This document shows positions 1-6,366 of a DNA stretch of 7,607 nucleotides, one piece after another. The DNA lies in the NCBI GenBank assembly GCA_024276295.1, contig JAJRXN010000257.1, positions 1 through 7,607 of the forward strand, in the 5' to 3' direction. The stretch is from Acidobacteriota bacterium. Lineage in GTDB: Bacteria; Acidobacteriota; Polarisedimenticolia; J045. The position numbers and the translations under genes are program-made. Numbering within the stretch: the stretch's first letter is position 1; each line of letters starts with the position of its first letter. The notes under the pieces are model-generated. The model saw only the letters and a list, made by a program, of their open reading frames with translations, was not told the origin of the DNA and did no database searches.

Positions 1-1
1 C

Positions 2-1216
2 GACGCGTACGGCAACGCGAGGACCCTCGACGCCGGCGGCGAGCCGTTCAGCTTCAACGCCAACCTGATCCCGGGCGTGTTCTGGTCCGACGACTTCGAG
101 CAGGACGGCGGCTGGGCCCTTCCCGGCGAGTGGGAGATCGCTTCCCCGCAGGGACTCGGCGGCGGCTCGGGGGGGTTCCCCGACCCCGACAGCGCGTTCA
201 GCGGCACGGGCTCGCTCGGATACGACCTGTCTGGAACCGGCGCGTATCCCGGCGACTACGAACCGAACGTCTCCGATCCCGCGGTGTCGCCGCGGTTCTC
301 GTGCTCCTCGTGCCAGAACACGGTGATGATGTTCCGGCGCAAGCTCAACGTCGCTTCGGGCGATCGCGCCAGCATCGATCTCGTCGGGCTGGGTGACAAG
401 ACGCGGGTCTGGGACAGCAACGGCGCCACGATCACCGACGACACGTGGATCACCGAGCGCTACGACATCTCGGCGTTCGCCGACGGCCACCCGATGCTCC
501 AGGTGCTGTTCCGCCAGGAGAGCAACGGCGGTACCCAGTACAGCGGCTGGAATGTCGACGAGCTGGTTCTCAAGGACGGCTCGCTGCCCGACTTCGCCGC
601 CTGCGGCGGCTGCGGCGGCGCTCCGTCGGTCGCCGGCCTCGGCTCGGTCGAGGACACCGATGCCTGTGGACCCGGCGGACTGACGCTGACCTGGGATGCA
701 GCCTCGGCGTGGGGCACCGGAAGCGGCGGCACCTATGCCGTCTACCGCGACACCGACCCGGCCTTCACGCCGTCGCCGGCCAATCTCGTCGCCTCCGGAC
801 TGGACGGAACGAGCTGGACCGATGCGAACGCGCCGGTCGACCAGCAGGTGTACTACATCGTGCGCGCGGAGAACGACGAGACCTGCTCGGACGGACCCAA
901 CAACGGCGGCGTGGTGGACGGCAACCTCGTGCGGCGCTCGGGAACCGAGACCATCGACCGGCCGCCCGCCGGCTCTCCCGGCGCGAGCGTGCGCGCCACG
1001 GGCGTCAACCACGCGCACGTGCGGCTCGAGTGGTCGGCCGCGACCGGCGCGGCGTTCTACCGCGTGCTGCGGGCCGAGAGCCCCGACATGAGCGGCGCGC
1101 AGGTGGTCGGCGAGCCAGTCGAACCACTGTTCGAGGACCGGGATGCCTGGACCTCGGCGCGCTCGTACTACTACCGGGTCGTCGCGGTCAATCCCTGCGG
1201 GGCGGAAACGCCCTAG
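2..1216 (+). CDS. Secreted beta-sandwich/fibronectin type III protein, C-terminal part (5' truncated)
   Basis: The reading frame is open from base 2 to the TAG at 1214-1216, giving 404 visible residues, so the true start lies outside the window. Visible residues ~29-193 look like a jelly-roll (MAM or peptidase-associated type) domain: DDFE, a GEWEIASPQG stretch, a glycine-rich PDPDSA segment, then WNVDELVLKDG as a closing strand. A CGGCGG linker follows at ~201-206. Two fibronectin III-like repeats come next, at ~208-297 (LTLTWDAAS to VYYIVRAEN) and ~325-404 (VRLEWSAATGAAFYRVLRAE to YYYRVVAVNPC). Such C-terminal arrays commonly follow a protease or other hydrolase in secreted bacterial proteins. 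The missing N-terminus could be a C25- or S8-type peptidase, but that is inference. The several cysteines (SCSSC, CGGC, DAC, ETC, NPC) fit an oxidising location outside the cytoplasm. The protein ends soon after the last FnIII strand with no obvious sorting motif. The fold assignment is fairly sure and the catalytic function unknown. Confidence 0.85.
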   Translation, partial: DAYGNARTLDAGGEPFSFNANLIPGVFWSDDFEQDGGWALPGEWEIASPQGLGGGSGGFPDPDSAFSGTGSLGYDLSGTGAYPGDYEPNVSDPAVSPRFSCSSCQNTVMMFRRKLNVASGDRASIDLVGLGDKTRVWDSNGATITDDTWITERYDISAFADGHPMLQVLFRQESNGGTQYSGWNVDELVLKDGSLPDFAACGGCGGAPSVAGLGSVEDTDACGPGGLTLTWDAASAWGTGSGGTYAVYRDTDPAFTPSPANLVASGLDGTSWTDANAPVDQQVYYIVRAENDETCSDGPNNGGVVDGNLVRRSGTETIDRPPAGSPGASVRATGVNHAHVRLEWSAATGAAFYRVLRAESPDMSGAQVVGEPVEPLFEDRDAWTSARSYYYRVVAVNPCGAETP

Positions 1217-1233
1217 CCCGCGGCGCGATCCCC

Positions 1234-1265
1234 TCTCCGGGCGAACCCGGGGAATCTTCCTCTCG
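1234..1265 (+). terminator. Candidate terminator after the FnIII protein gene
   Basis: A hairpin lies 17 nt after the stop codon. Arms 1234-1241 and 1246-1253 form 8 bp (one G-U) closed by a CGAA tetraloop. A pyrimidine-rich stretch (ATCTTCCTCTC) follows instead of a clean T run. It is a plausible intrinsic terminator for a GC-rich genome, though the weak U tract leaves doubt. Confidence 0.5.
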
Positions 1266-1269
1266 AACT

Positions 1270-1300
1270 CAGGCTCCCCCTGATATTCCGGGGGAGTCTG
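1270..1300 (+). terminator. Second hairpin in the gap before the response regulator
   Basis: Arms 1270-1280 and 1290-1300 pair over 11 bp with one G-U, including five consecutive G-C pairs. They close a 9-nt A/T-rich loop (TGATATTCC). No T run follows. It may back up the terminator at 1234-1253, be a leader RNA element of the downstream gene, or be a protein-binding dyad. The sequence alone does not decide. Confidence 0.4.
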
Positions 1301-1311
1301 TCGGGGTACCA

Positions 1312-1356
1312 CTGCTCCGTCGGCCGGGCGCACAGACGGCCCGGCGGACGGAGCAG
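1312..1356 (+). promoter_or_regulatory. Long inverted repeat covering the response-regulator ribosome binding site
   Basis: Arms 1312-1329 and 1339-1356 are 18 nt each and pair at 17 of 18 positions (only G1322/G1346 mismatch) around a 9-nt loop. The right arm contains the Shine-Dalgarno GGAG at 1350-1353, which would pair with CTCC at 1315-1318, and it ends 4 nt before the ATG at 1361. In RNA this would be a very stable hairpin hiding the ribosome binding site, which suggests translational control. As DNA it could instead be an operator dyad. The pairing is read directly; the function is inferred. Confidence 0.6.
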
Positions 1357-1360
1357 GTCC

Positions 1361-1939
1361 ATGCCGGCACGAAACAGGCCAATCCGGATCATGCTGGTCG
1401 ACGACAGCGAGGCGTTCCTGGCCGCGGCGGAGGCGCTGGTCGAGCACGAGCCGGCGCTGGTGCTGGCCGGGACGGCACGGAACGGTGAGGAAGCCCTGGC
1501 GGAGGCGGAACGCCTGGAGCCCGACCTCGTGCTGATCGACGCCTTCATGCCGGTGATGGACGGTCTCGAGGCGACCCGGAAGCTCAAGCGCCGTTCCCAT
1601 GCCCCTTGGGTCGTCGTGATCAGCCTGCACGACGACGAGGCGCTGCGGCTCGAATCATGGGCCGCCGGTGCCGACGGTTTCGTCGGCAAGTCCCGGCTTG
1701 CCGAGCGGCTCCCCGGGCTAGCCCGTTCGCTCGGGCGGAAGGCACGCGACTCCGGTGACCGAAAGCCGCCGCGCGCGCCGCGCCTGCCGGCGCCACGCGG
1801 AAACAGTTCCGTTTCGGAACGACGCGCCGCGGGACCGGGCGTGCTTTCCGAAGCGATCAGGCGGCTCGAGGAACGCAGCCGCCTGCAGATGATGGTCCGG
1901 TTCTTCTCCAGGACGGCGGAGACCGGCGAAACGTCCTGA
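1361..1939 (+). CDS. Response-regulator receiver domain protein without recognisable output domain
   Basis: This is a 192-residue protein. Residues ~8-125 form a CheY-type receiver, which takes phosphate from a histidine kinase. Visible key residues are the acidic pair D14/D15 (LVDDS), phospho-acceptor D60 in LIDAFMPVMDG, switch S88 (VVVISLHDD) and K110 (GFVGKS). The start is supported by GGAG at 1350-1353, 7 nt before the ATG, though this site lies inside a hairpin. The receiver resembles those of NarL/LuxR-type regulators, but no helix-turn-helix follows. The last ~65 residues are an Arg/Pro-rich linker (~125-155) and a charged amphipathic helix (~159-182, LSEAIRRLEERSRLQMMVRFF). It may therefore act through protein contacts, or the output domain has been lost. 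No partner kinase is in view. The HAF-repeat gene begins 27 nt downstream on the same strand with no terminator between, so co-transcription is likely. Confidence 0.9.
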   Translation: MPARNRPIRIMLVDDSEAFLAAAEALVEHEPALVLAGTARNGEEALAEAERLEPDLVLIDAFMPVMDGLEATRKLKRRSHAPWVVVISLHDDEALRLESWAAGADGFVGKSRLAERLPGLARSLGRKARDSGDRKPPRAPRLPAPRGNSSVSERRAAGPGVLSEAIRRLEERSRLQMMVRFFSRTAETGETS

Positions 1940-1954
1940 CGGATCATGGAATTC

Positions 1955-1960
1955 AAGGAG
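1955..1960 (+). promoter_or_regulatory. Strong Shine-Dalgarno fixing the HAF-repeat protein start
   Basis: AAGGAG lies 6 nt before the ATG at 1967. An upstream in-frame ATG at 1946 has no comparable site and would add seven charged residues in front of the signal peptide, so 1967 is preferred. Confidence 0.8.
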
Positions 1961-1966
1961 TCCAAG

Positions 1967-3133
1967 ATGAAACATCCAAGCAAGAGCATGTCGATTCTCG
2001 GCGCGTTGGCGCTTCTGGCCGTCATTCCGGCGCTCGCCGGCGGACAGGCCGAGTTCATCCCGACCGGAGTCACCTGCGGGCCGGCTTTCTTCCCGACCCA
2101 CTGCGCGGTCGACGTCTCCGGGGACGGGCAGGTCGTTCTCCTGCGAGACGGCCTGTGGACCGAGGGCGGCGGCCTGACGCCGATCGACGGTCCGCCGTCG
2201 GGCTGGAGCGTACGCGCCCTTTCGGACGACGGCTCGACGGTCGTCGGAAACGTCGTGCTCGACGACGAGCCGCTCGGGGTACGCCAGGAAGCCGCGATCT
2301 GTCTCGGCGGCGACCAGTGGATGCCGCTCGGCGGCCTGCCGAACACGAGTCCGTGCGGCACGAGCTACACGTCGGCCTACGACGTCGACCGCTACGGAGA
2401 GCAGGTGGTCGGCTTGGCATGGATCGGCGAGAACTGCGCCGGCAGCGCCCACGGCTTCCGCTGGACCGCGGAAGACGGCATGGTCGATCTCGGCGCCCTG
2501 GTCGACGGCCGCGCGAGCCGCGCGAACACGATCTCCGCCGATGGGCTGGTGATCGCCGGCTGGAGCGACACCGAGGTCGGATCCCGGCTCGGCGCGATCT
2601 GGGACGACCAGGGGCTTCGCTGGTTCGAAGGCCCCGACTCACCGCTCTTCGTCGGTGAGGCGACCGGCATCAACTCCGACGGGACGGTCGTCGTCGGAGG
2701 CGGCTTCTCCGAGAAGGGCAACGTCGCGAGCTTCTCCGAGCCCTGGATGTGGACCGAGGAGACCGGCGTCGTCAATCTCGGCGTCGCCAAGGGGTTCCGC
2801 GGCGACGTCGTCGACGGCCAGCACTTCGCCCGCGACGTCAGCGACGACGGAAGCGTCGTCGTCGGCCAGGACACGCTGTTCAATCTCGGCGAGCAGTGGG
2901 CCTGGATCTGGACCGCGAGCGAAGGGATGGCGATGCTGCAGGACTACCTGCGTGCCCGCAATCCGACGCTCGAGGAGGTGCTGTGCCCCGGCCAGCGCAG
3001 CGCCGCCGCGTCGAGCTGCTCGAACTGGGACCTGTGGAACGTGGGCGGCATCTCCAACGACGGGAAGGTGATCGTCGGCACGGGACGCAACCCGGATGGC
3101 TACTGGGAAGCGTTAATCGTCAAGCTCCCGTAG
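1967..3133 (+). CDS. Secreted HAF-repeat protein
   Basis: This 388-residue protein starts with an Sec signal peptide: a basic start (MKHPSK), a hydrophobic core (ILGALALLAVIPALA) and a likely cleavage after ALA24. The mature part carries about seven copies of the [S/N]xDGxxVVG strand motif, at residues ~48-58, 83-95, 138-150, 187-199, 233-245, 289-301 and 360-372. Segments such as HGFRWTAEDGMVDLG, EPWMWTEETGVVNLG and WAWIWTASEGMAMLQDYL lie between them. This alternation is typical of extracellular HAF-family repeats, likely a beta-propeller. Function is unknown for the family, and nothing here shows catalysis. Seven cysteines in the mature part could form disulphides. The C-terminal ALIVKLP is a final strand, with no PEP-CTERM or other anchor, so the protein is probably released or periplasmic. 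It follows the receiver gene by 27 nt and probably shares its transcript. A perfect hairpin lies 15 nt after the stop. Confidence 0.85.
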   Translation: MKHPSKSMSILGALALLAVIPALAGGQAEFIPTGVTCGPAFFPTHCAVDVSGDGQVVLLRDGLWTEGGGLTPIDGPPSGWSVRALSDDGSTVVGNVVLDDEPLGVRQEAAICLGGDQWMPLGGLPNTSPCGTSYTSAYDVDRYGEQVVGLAWIGENCAGSAHGFRWTAEDGMVDLGALVDGRASRANTISADGLVIAGWSDTEVGSRLGAIWDDQGLRWFEGPDSPLFVGEATGINSDGTVVVGGGFSEKGNVASFSEPWMWTEETGVVNLGVAKGFRGDVVDGQHFARDVSDDGSVVVGQDTLFNLGEQWAWIWTASEGMAMLQDYLRARNPTLEEVLCPGQRSAAASSCSNWDLWNVGGISNDGKVIVGTGRNPDGYWEALIVKLP

Positions 3134-3148
3134 CCCCTGCCGACCGAA

Positions 3149-3180
3149 CGTCCCCGGCCGTGGCGGCGCGGCCGGGGACG
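3149..3180 (+). terminator. Perfect 12-bp hairpin after the HAF-repeat gene
   Basis: Arms CGTCCCCGGCCG (3149-3160) and CGGCCGGGGACG (3169-3180) pair without mismatch around an 8-nt loop, 15 nt after the stop codon. There is no T run downstream. Placement suggests an end-of-transcript or 3'-protecting structure that separates the HAF gene from the propeller gene 39 nt later. Confidence 0.55.
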
Positions 3181-3219
3181 CTCCGCCCGGCACGCGGGCG
3201 CGGGCCGCCGAGGCGGGTC

Positions 3220-5283
3220 ATGCTCCGGATCCCGACAGCTCGACTGCTGGTTCTTGGCGCGGGCCTTCCCCTGCTCGCCTCGATGTCCAGGCCTCCGGTC
3301 TGGATCGACCTCGACCGTTCCGTCGCGGTCCACCAGACCCGCGGCGTCGACCCGGACGTCGACTACGCGGCCCTCGCCCTGCTCGGACCGTGGGATGACC
3401 GCAACTACCTGCTGACGCGGCAGGACCTCCGGCTGCTGCCTCCCGGTGAGGCGCGGATCCGCGAGCCGCTGCCCGCGTACTTCCGCGTCGCCCTGCGCCG
3501 GGCCCGTCCCGCACTGGCGCGCATCTCCGGCTCCCGGTATCCGTTGCACGCGCTCAACGTCTTCCTGCAGACCGAGGGGGGGGACCTGGTCGACGGCCGG
3601 CTGTACGAGCGCGTCTCGTGGCGCGATGGCCGGTTCTTCGTGGACCTGCGCTTCCCGGCCTACGCGGCGGGTGGCGGGAACGACGGCGTTCCGGGGGAGG
3701 TTCGCGTCAGCTCGCCCGAAGGAGAAGCCGAGTCGGCGGTCGCGATCCACCCCTCGGACACGACGCGGATCGTCGCCGCCACGGTGCGCATGGGCACGAA
3801 GCAACAGATGTACTGGTCGGCCGACGGCGGGGCGAGCTGGGACAAGGCGGAACTGCCGCTCGGCGGAACATGTTGTGACCCAGCGCTCGCCTGGTCCTCC
3901 GACGGCCGGTTCGCCTACGCGGCGACGATCGGCAACTGCTCGGTGTTCGGCTGCGAACTCTATTTCTATCGTTCCGGCGATGGAGGCGTGAGCTGGACCG
4001 GACTCGAGGAGGTCACGCCGGGGCAGCCCCGCCGAGCCCCCGCTCAGGACGCCGATCGCGAAACGATGCACGTCGACCGCTCGTCTCTGTCGTCCTGGCG
4101 GGATCGGATCTACATCACGTACCACTCGGCCAACGTGCTGCACGTGATCCGTTCCGCCGATTTCGGCAGCGGCTGGTCGGGAACCGCCCTTTCCTCAGCG
4201 CCCGAGGAACTCGGCATCGGCGGAGACATCACGACCGACCGTGCGGGAAACGTCTACCTCGCCTGGCCCGCGTACAACAGCCGCACGATCCGGATCGCGA
4301 AGTCGACCGACGGCGGCGCCACGTTCGGAGCCAGCTCCGTGATCGCGACGACCGAGGCCGCGTACGGCTTTCCGCTCCTCTCGCAGGAGTCCCGCGAGAT
4401 TCGGCTCTACGTCTCGATCGATGCCGACCTGAGCAGCGGACCGTACGCCGACGGGGTCTACGTCGCCTGGTGCGACACGACCGCGCCCGACACGGACGAC
4501 CCGCGCCTCAACCACGCCAGGATCCGGGTCGCGGCGTCCCACGACGGCGGCGCGTCGTGGTCGGTCACCACGCCCCACGCGACGGACGACGCGCTCGAGG
4601 TCGACCGCTGGCAGCCGGCCCTCGCCGTGGGCCGGGACGGCACGGTGCACGTCGTCTTCCACGACACCCGGAACACGCCGGACCGCACCGGAGTCGACAT
4701 CTACTACAGCTACTCGACGGACGGTGCGCAGAGCTGGTCCGCCCCACGACGCGTGACGTCGACCACCTCGCCCAACATCGAGCAGGTGTTCGAGTTCGGA
4801 GACTACGGCGGGCTGGACATCGTGCTCGGAGAACTGGTGGCGATCTTCACCGACAACCGTTCGGAGTCCGGCGCGGCAGGGGACTCCGTCGACGTGTACG
4901 CCTCCGGGATCAGCCCCGGACCGGGAAACGGCGGTGCAGGCCGGATCCGCGGCAGCCGGGACGTACCGGGCGAACCGCTGCGGGTCTCGAAGAACGCCGA
5001 CGGAATCCGCCTCGATCTCTCGTGGGACACGGTGTGCGGCAACGGTGTCGACTACGAAGTCCACGAGGGGGTTCTCGGCGACCCCGAGAGCCTGGAGCCG
5101 GTCCTCTGTTCGACCGGCGGCGCGACCACGGCGACGATCGCACCGTCGCCTTCGCACCGCTTCTACCTCGTCGTCGCGGCGGTCAGCGGCGCCGAGGGTT
5201 CCTACGGCCGGCGGAGCGACGGGACGGAACGCGGGACGGCGAGCCCAAGCTGTCTTCCCCAGGTGATCGGCGGCTGCCCCTGA
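3220..5283 (+). CDS. Secreted sialidase-fold (Asp-box/BNR repeat) propeller protein
   Basis: This is a 687-residue protein. The frame is open well upstream, but the ATG at 3220 has GAGG 6 nt before it and opens a signal peptide (MLRIPTARLLVLGAGLPLLASMS), so it is the best start. Residues ~27-165 form a lead domain I do not recognise. Residues ~168-563 hold six Asp-box motifs (SxDxGxxW type) at ~200, 252, 312, 362, 440 and a degenerate one at 499, spaced 50-78 residues apart. That fits a six-bladed sialidase-superfamily propeller. ESAVAIHPSDTTRIVAA and WQPALAVGRDGTVHVVFHDTRN are typical blade strands. I see no (F/Y)RIP motif and cannot place the arginine triad of true sialidases, so glycosidase activity is doubtful and carbohydrate or protein binding is equally possible. 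Residues ~580-687 are a fibronectin III-like module (IRLDLSWDTVCGNGVDYEVHEG to FYLVVAAVSG) ending in a GSYGRRSDGTER segment and a CP C-terminus. Confidence 0.85.
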   Translation: MLRIPTARLLVLGAGLPLLASMSRPPVWIDLDRSVAVHQTRGVDPDVDYAALALLGPWDDRNYLLTRQDLRLLPPGEARIREPLPAYFRVALRRARPALARISGSRYPLHALNVFLQTEGGDLVDGRLYERVSWRDGRFFVDLRFPAYAAGGGNDGVPGEVRVSSPEGEAESAVAIHPSDTTRIVAATVRMGTKQQMYWSADGGASWDKAELPLGGTCCDPALAWSSDGRFAYAATIGNCSVFGCELYFYRSGDGGVSWTGLEEVTPGQPRRAPAQDADRETMHVDRSSLSSWRDRIYITYHSANVLHVIRSADFGSGWSGTALSSAPEELGIGGDITTDRAGNVYLAWPAYNSRTIRIAKSTDGGATFGASSVIATTEAAYGFPLLSQESREIRLYVSIDADLSSGPYADGVYVAWCDTTAPDTDDPRLNHARIRVAASHDGGASWSVTTPHATDDALEVDRWQPALAVGRDGTVHVVFHDTRNTPDRTGVDIYYSYSTDGAQSWSAPRRVTSTTSPNIEQVFEFGDYGGLDIVLGELVAIFTDNRSESGAAGDSVDVYASGISPGPGNGGAGRIRGSRDVPGEPLRVSKNADGIRLDLSWDTVCGNGVDYEVHEGVLGDPESLEPVLCSTGGATTATIAPSPSHRFYLVVAAVSGAEGSYGRRSDGTERGTASPSCLPQVIGGCP

Positions 5284-5363
5284 TCGCACCGCTTCGGCCG
5301 GTCTCAAGAATGGTGCGCCGCGTCCGAAACGGCCTGCGGGGAGGTCGGCAGCGGGGGTGAACC

Positions 5364-6338
5364 GTGACCACGCGTCTCGGACGGAAACCCGAGGATCCGG
5401 ACTACGGGGTCGGCGAGCACACGATCGACCTCGACGAACTCGGGCTGATCGGCGAGAGCGAGCTGACGGACCGCCTCAACCGCACCTTCGAGTCGCCGAA
5501 CTACCAGCCGCCACGGCTTCCCGCTGTCGCGACGGAGTTGCTCTCTCTGGCGCAGAATCCGGACGTCGAGTTCTCGGAGATCGAGAAGCTGCTCGAACGA
5601 GACGCGATGCTGGCCGGCGAGGTACTCTCCCTCGCCCGATCCGCGTTCTACAGTCGCTCGCGTCCGGTCGACAGCATGCGTGCGGCCCTCGTGCTGCTCG
5701 GGCTGCGCAAGCTGCAGGACGTCGTGATGCAGGCGGCGATGAACCTGCGCGTATTCCGCTCGCCGGCCTACGGGCCGTACATGGATCGCCTCCGGCATCA
5801 CTGCCGCGCGACCGCGCACCTCTCGCGCATCGTCGCGCTTCACACGCCGATCTCCGAAGAGCAGGCGTTTCTCTGCGGACTGCTCCACGACGTCGGTGTC
5901 GCCGGAATCCTGCTCGTGCTCGGCGACGTCGAGCGGGGCCAGTCGCCGCCCGACCTCGAGATGCTCTGGCCTGCGATCGACGGGGCGCACGCGAAGGCCG
6001 GCGCCCGGATGGTCGAGCTGTGGGGGCTTCCGCCGGACATCCATCTCGCGGTCGGAGCCCACCACCAGGTCCGGATCGAGGGCTTCGAGCACCCGCTGGC
6101 CGCCACGGTCTGCGTGGCCGAGAGCCTCGCCGCGGAGCTGGGGCTGTCGTTCACGCCGACCCGTCACGGCCAGCCGGCCGCTTCCGGGGCAGACGCCGGA
6201 CTGGTCGAGCCCGTACTGATCGACCAGACGAACGACGCGACGCTCGAGATCGCGCGCGCGAGCCTCGGCCTCGGCCAGCGCGCGATGGACCAGGTCCGCG
6301 CCGCTGCGCGGAAGTGGCTCGAGACCGAGGCCGGCTGA
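5364..6338 (+). CDS. HDOD domain signalling protein
   Basis: This 324-residue cytoplasmic protein has no signal peptide or membrane segment. The GTG at 5364 is the first possible start: an in-frame TGA sits at 5358-5360, and GGGGGTGA (5353-5360) serves as ribosome binding site. After ~45 acidic N-terminal residues, an HDOD domain spans ~50-240. It opens with the hallmark LPAVATELLSLAQNPDVEF, then the LERDAMLAGEVLSLARSAFY and ALVLLGLRKLQDVVM helices. Several HD-superfamily residues persist: H145/H146, H175-D176 (LLHDVG), H209 (GAHAKAGA) and H233/H234 (GAHHQ). HDOD proteins usually act as non-enzymatic signalling modules in two-component, cyclic di-GMP, chemotaxis or cell-cycle control. No GGDEF, EAL or receiver domain is fused here. 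The C-terminal ~85 residues continue the helical fold. It lies 80 nt after the propeller gene on the same strand and faces the PqqB-like gene convergently, 28 bp away. Confidence 0.88.
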   Translation: MTTRLGRKPEDPDYGVGEHTIDLDELGLIGESELTDRLNRTFESPNYQPPRLPAVATELLSLAQNPDVEFSEIEKLLERDAMLAGEVLSLARSAFYSRSRPVDSMRAALVLLGLRKLQDVVMQAAMNLRVFRSPAYGPYMDRLRHHCRATAHLSRIVALHTPISEEQAFLCGLLHDVGVAGILLVLGDVERGQSPPDLEMLWPAIDGAHAKAGARMVELWGLPPDIHLAVGAHHQVRIEGFEHPLAATVCVAESLAAELGLSFTPTRHGQPAASGADAGLVEPVLIDQTNDATLEIARASLGLGQRAMDQVRAAARKWLETEAG

Positions 6339-6351
6339 GCGCGCACCGGCC
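6329..6351. terminator. Weak dyad at the convergent gene junction
   Basis: GGCCGG (6329-6334) and CCGGCC (6346-6351) can pair over 6 bp around an 11-nt loop that spans the HDOD stop codon. Only 28 bp separate the two converging genes, so a bidirectional terminator would be expected here. The stem is short and has no T tract on either side. Confidence 0.25.
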
Positions 6352-6366
6352 CGACACGCCGGGACC

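Noticed and set aside
1259..1287. Possible promoter with GATATT as -10 before the receiver gene
   Set aside because: Only four of six -10 matches, no usable -35 at 16-18 bp, and the element lies in the loop of a hairpin.
445..1488. Plus-strand open frame of 347 codons overlapping the FnIII gene
   Set aside because: The arginine-rich translation lacks any domain and runs through the gap into the receiver gene.
1213..2361. Minus-strand open frame of 382 codons opposite the receiver and the start of the HAF gene
   Set aside because: It has low-complexity Ser/Arg/Pro composition, no domain and no ribosome binding site, and it overlaps two well-supported genes. It is an antisense effect of high GC content.
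2749..3219. Upstream extension of the propeller frame through the HAF gene
   Set aside because: The extension is arginine-rich and overlaps the HAF gene. A signal peptide and ribosome binding site mark the start at 3220.
3100..4143. Minus-strand open frame of 347 codons opposite the propeller gene
   Set aside because: Its composition is typical of a frame shadow, with no recognised motif, and it contradicts the clear Asp-box protein on the plus strand.
4195..5307. Minus-strand open frame of 370 codons opposite the propeller gene
   Set aside because: Val/Arg/Asp-rich shadow without a domain or start signal.
5310..5360. 16-codon open frame ending 3 nt before the HDOD start, possibly a leader peptide
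   Set aside because: No Shine-Dalgarno precedes it, and the Arg/Gly-rich product looks like random GC-rich sequence. Its end coincides with the HDOD gene's own ribosome binding site.
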